Part shown: one piece after another, positions 42,196 through 42,721 of the stretch
Numbering within the stretch: position 1 is the first letter of the stretch
Layout of the letters: each line of letters opens with the position of its first letter
The notes under the pieces: model-generated
Seen by the model: only the letters and a program-made list of their open reading frames with translations
Database searches by the model: none
Told to the model about the DNA's origin: nothing
Program-made: the position numbers and the translations under genes
IMG/VR virus record: IMGVR_UViG_3300037502_001914
Span: 1 to 42,721 of that record
From: a virus
DNA length: 42,721 nucleotides
Reading direction: 5' to 3' (one strand)

Positions 42196-42721
42196 ATGAA
42201 AAACATTTTTAAAACGTTGCTATTATCATTAGTAACGTTAACAATTGGTTATGGTCAAGTAACAACTTCGGCTATATCAGGTACAGTTAAAGATGCAAGT
42301 AATGAAGTGCTTATTGGTGCAACCATTGAGGCAGTTCATTTACCATCTGGAACAAGTTATGGCACATCCACAGATGTAGATGGTGCATATAGAATTTCAG
42401 GTATGCGTATTGGTGGACCTTATAGCATTACAGTTAGTTATGTGGGCTATGCTACAAAAACCCAATCAAATGTTATTTTGAACTTGGGTTCAACAGCAAC
42501 CTTAAATTATTCACTTGATGTGGTTGAGTATGGGTTGACTGAAGTTACCATTAATGCAAACAAAAGTGGTATTTTCTCCTCTACTAGAACAGGTGCATCC
42601 ACACAGTTTAACTCAACTGTAATCAATAGTTTACCAACAATTGGTAGAACAATTGATGACATCACAAAATATAATGCTTATGGAAATGGGCGTTCATTTG
42701 GTGGTCAAGACAGTCGTTTTA
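42196..42721 (+). CDS. TonB-dependent-receptor-like outer membrane protein (5' part)
   Basis: 175 residues visible, open at the window edge. The N-terminus MKNIFKTLLLSLVTLTIGYG is a Sec signal peptide, probably cut before Gln. Next comes a carboxypeptidase-regulatory-like beta domain (SGTVKDASNEVLIGATIEA, then 'GTSTDVDGAYRISGMRIGGP', 'SYVGYATK'). Last is the start of the receptor plug (LTEVTINANK, then 'LPTIGRTIDDITKYNAYGNG', 'SFGGQDSRF'). This order is typical of ~1000-residue TonB-linked receptors of Bacteroidota. It looks less AT-rich than the phage genes. A CTTG-N20-TATACTTG string (42112-42143) could be a degenerate host promoter. Either a phage-acquired host gene or an assembly joint. 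Confidence 0.85.
   Translation, partial: MKNIFKTLLLSLVTLTIGYGQVTTSAISGTVKDASNEVLIGATIEAVHLPSGTSYGTSTDVDGAYRISGMRIGGPYSITVSYVGYATKTQSNVILNLGSTATLNYSLDVVEYGLTEVTINANKSGIFSSTRTGASTQFNSTVINSLPTIGRTIDDITKYNAYGNGRSFGGQDSRF

Noticed and set aside
1-42721. tRNA genes, integrase or attachment sites
   Set aside because: None recognised on either strand; there is no sign of a prophage boundary apart from the odd receptor gene at the right end.

Overview
The window looks like part of a T4-like contractile-tailed phage (myovirus) genome whose host belongs to the Bacteroidota. Four things point that way. There is a T4-type replication set: NrdB, gp41-like helicase, 5'-nuclease (Rnh type), UvsX, gp32 and gp43. 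There is a T4-type tail set: tube gp19, sheath gp18, gp15, gp13 and a gp26/gp51-type chaperone. Two promoters match the Bacteroidota pattern TTTG-N19-TAnnTTTG. The start sites lack Shine-Dalgarno sequences and the DNA is very AT-rich. The last 0.5 kb begins a TonB-dependent-receptor-like gene of clear Bacteroidota type, which is odd in a phage.

Layout. (1) 1-5474, minus strand: nucleotide and DNA metabolism (nrdB partial, helicase, unknown, 5'-nuclease, uvsX, gp32). (2) 5573-28442, minus strand: the tail. From left to right it holds two unknown genes, a 2237-residue baseplate/hub protein, a LysM/gp53-like wedge protein, a 1565-residue baseplate protein with an OmpA-like domain, a tape-measure candidate, a tail chaperone with an overlapping +1-frame extension, tube, HAD phosphatase, membrane-anchored glucosaminidase, sheath, gp15, a Zn-ribbon miniprotein and a gp14-like neck candidate. 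(3) 28529-37065: an accessory island that splits the neck genes. It holds a SNF2-family helicase (+), a small gene behind a host-type promoter (+), eleven tandem translationally coupled leucine-rich-repeat (LRR) genes (-) and an Fe/Mn superoxide dismutase (+). (4) 37105-38939, plus strand: neck protein gp13 and two small unknown genes. (5) 38980-42065, minus strand: family B DNA polymerase and an unknown gene. (6) 42196-end, plus strand: 5' end of the TonB-receptor-like gene.

Regulation. Perfect T4-late-type boxes (TATAAATA) lie only 7-9 nt before the start codons of the tube gene, the 1565-residue baseplate gene, the first LRR gene and the SOD gene. In the last two cases the boxes form one back-to-back palindrome. 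Intrinsic terminators separate the transcription units.

The most unusual content is the 5.7-kb LRR array. Its eleven cistrons carry 53 full ~20-residue repeats, with direct DNA evidence of segment duplication and module shuffling. It is expressed divergently from a phage SOD, apparently with late timing. No recognisable function could be assigned to it.
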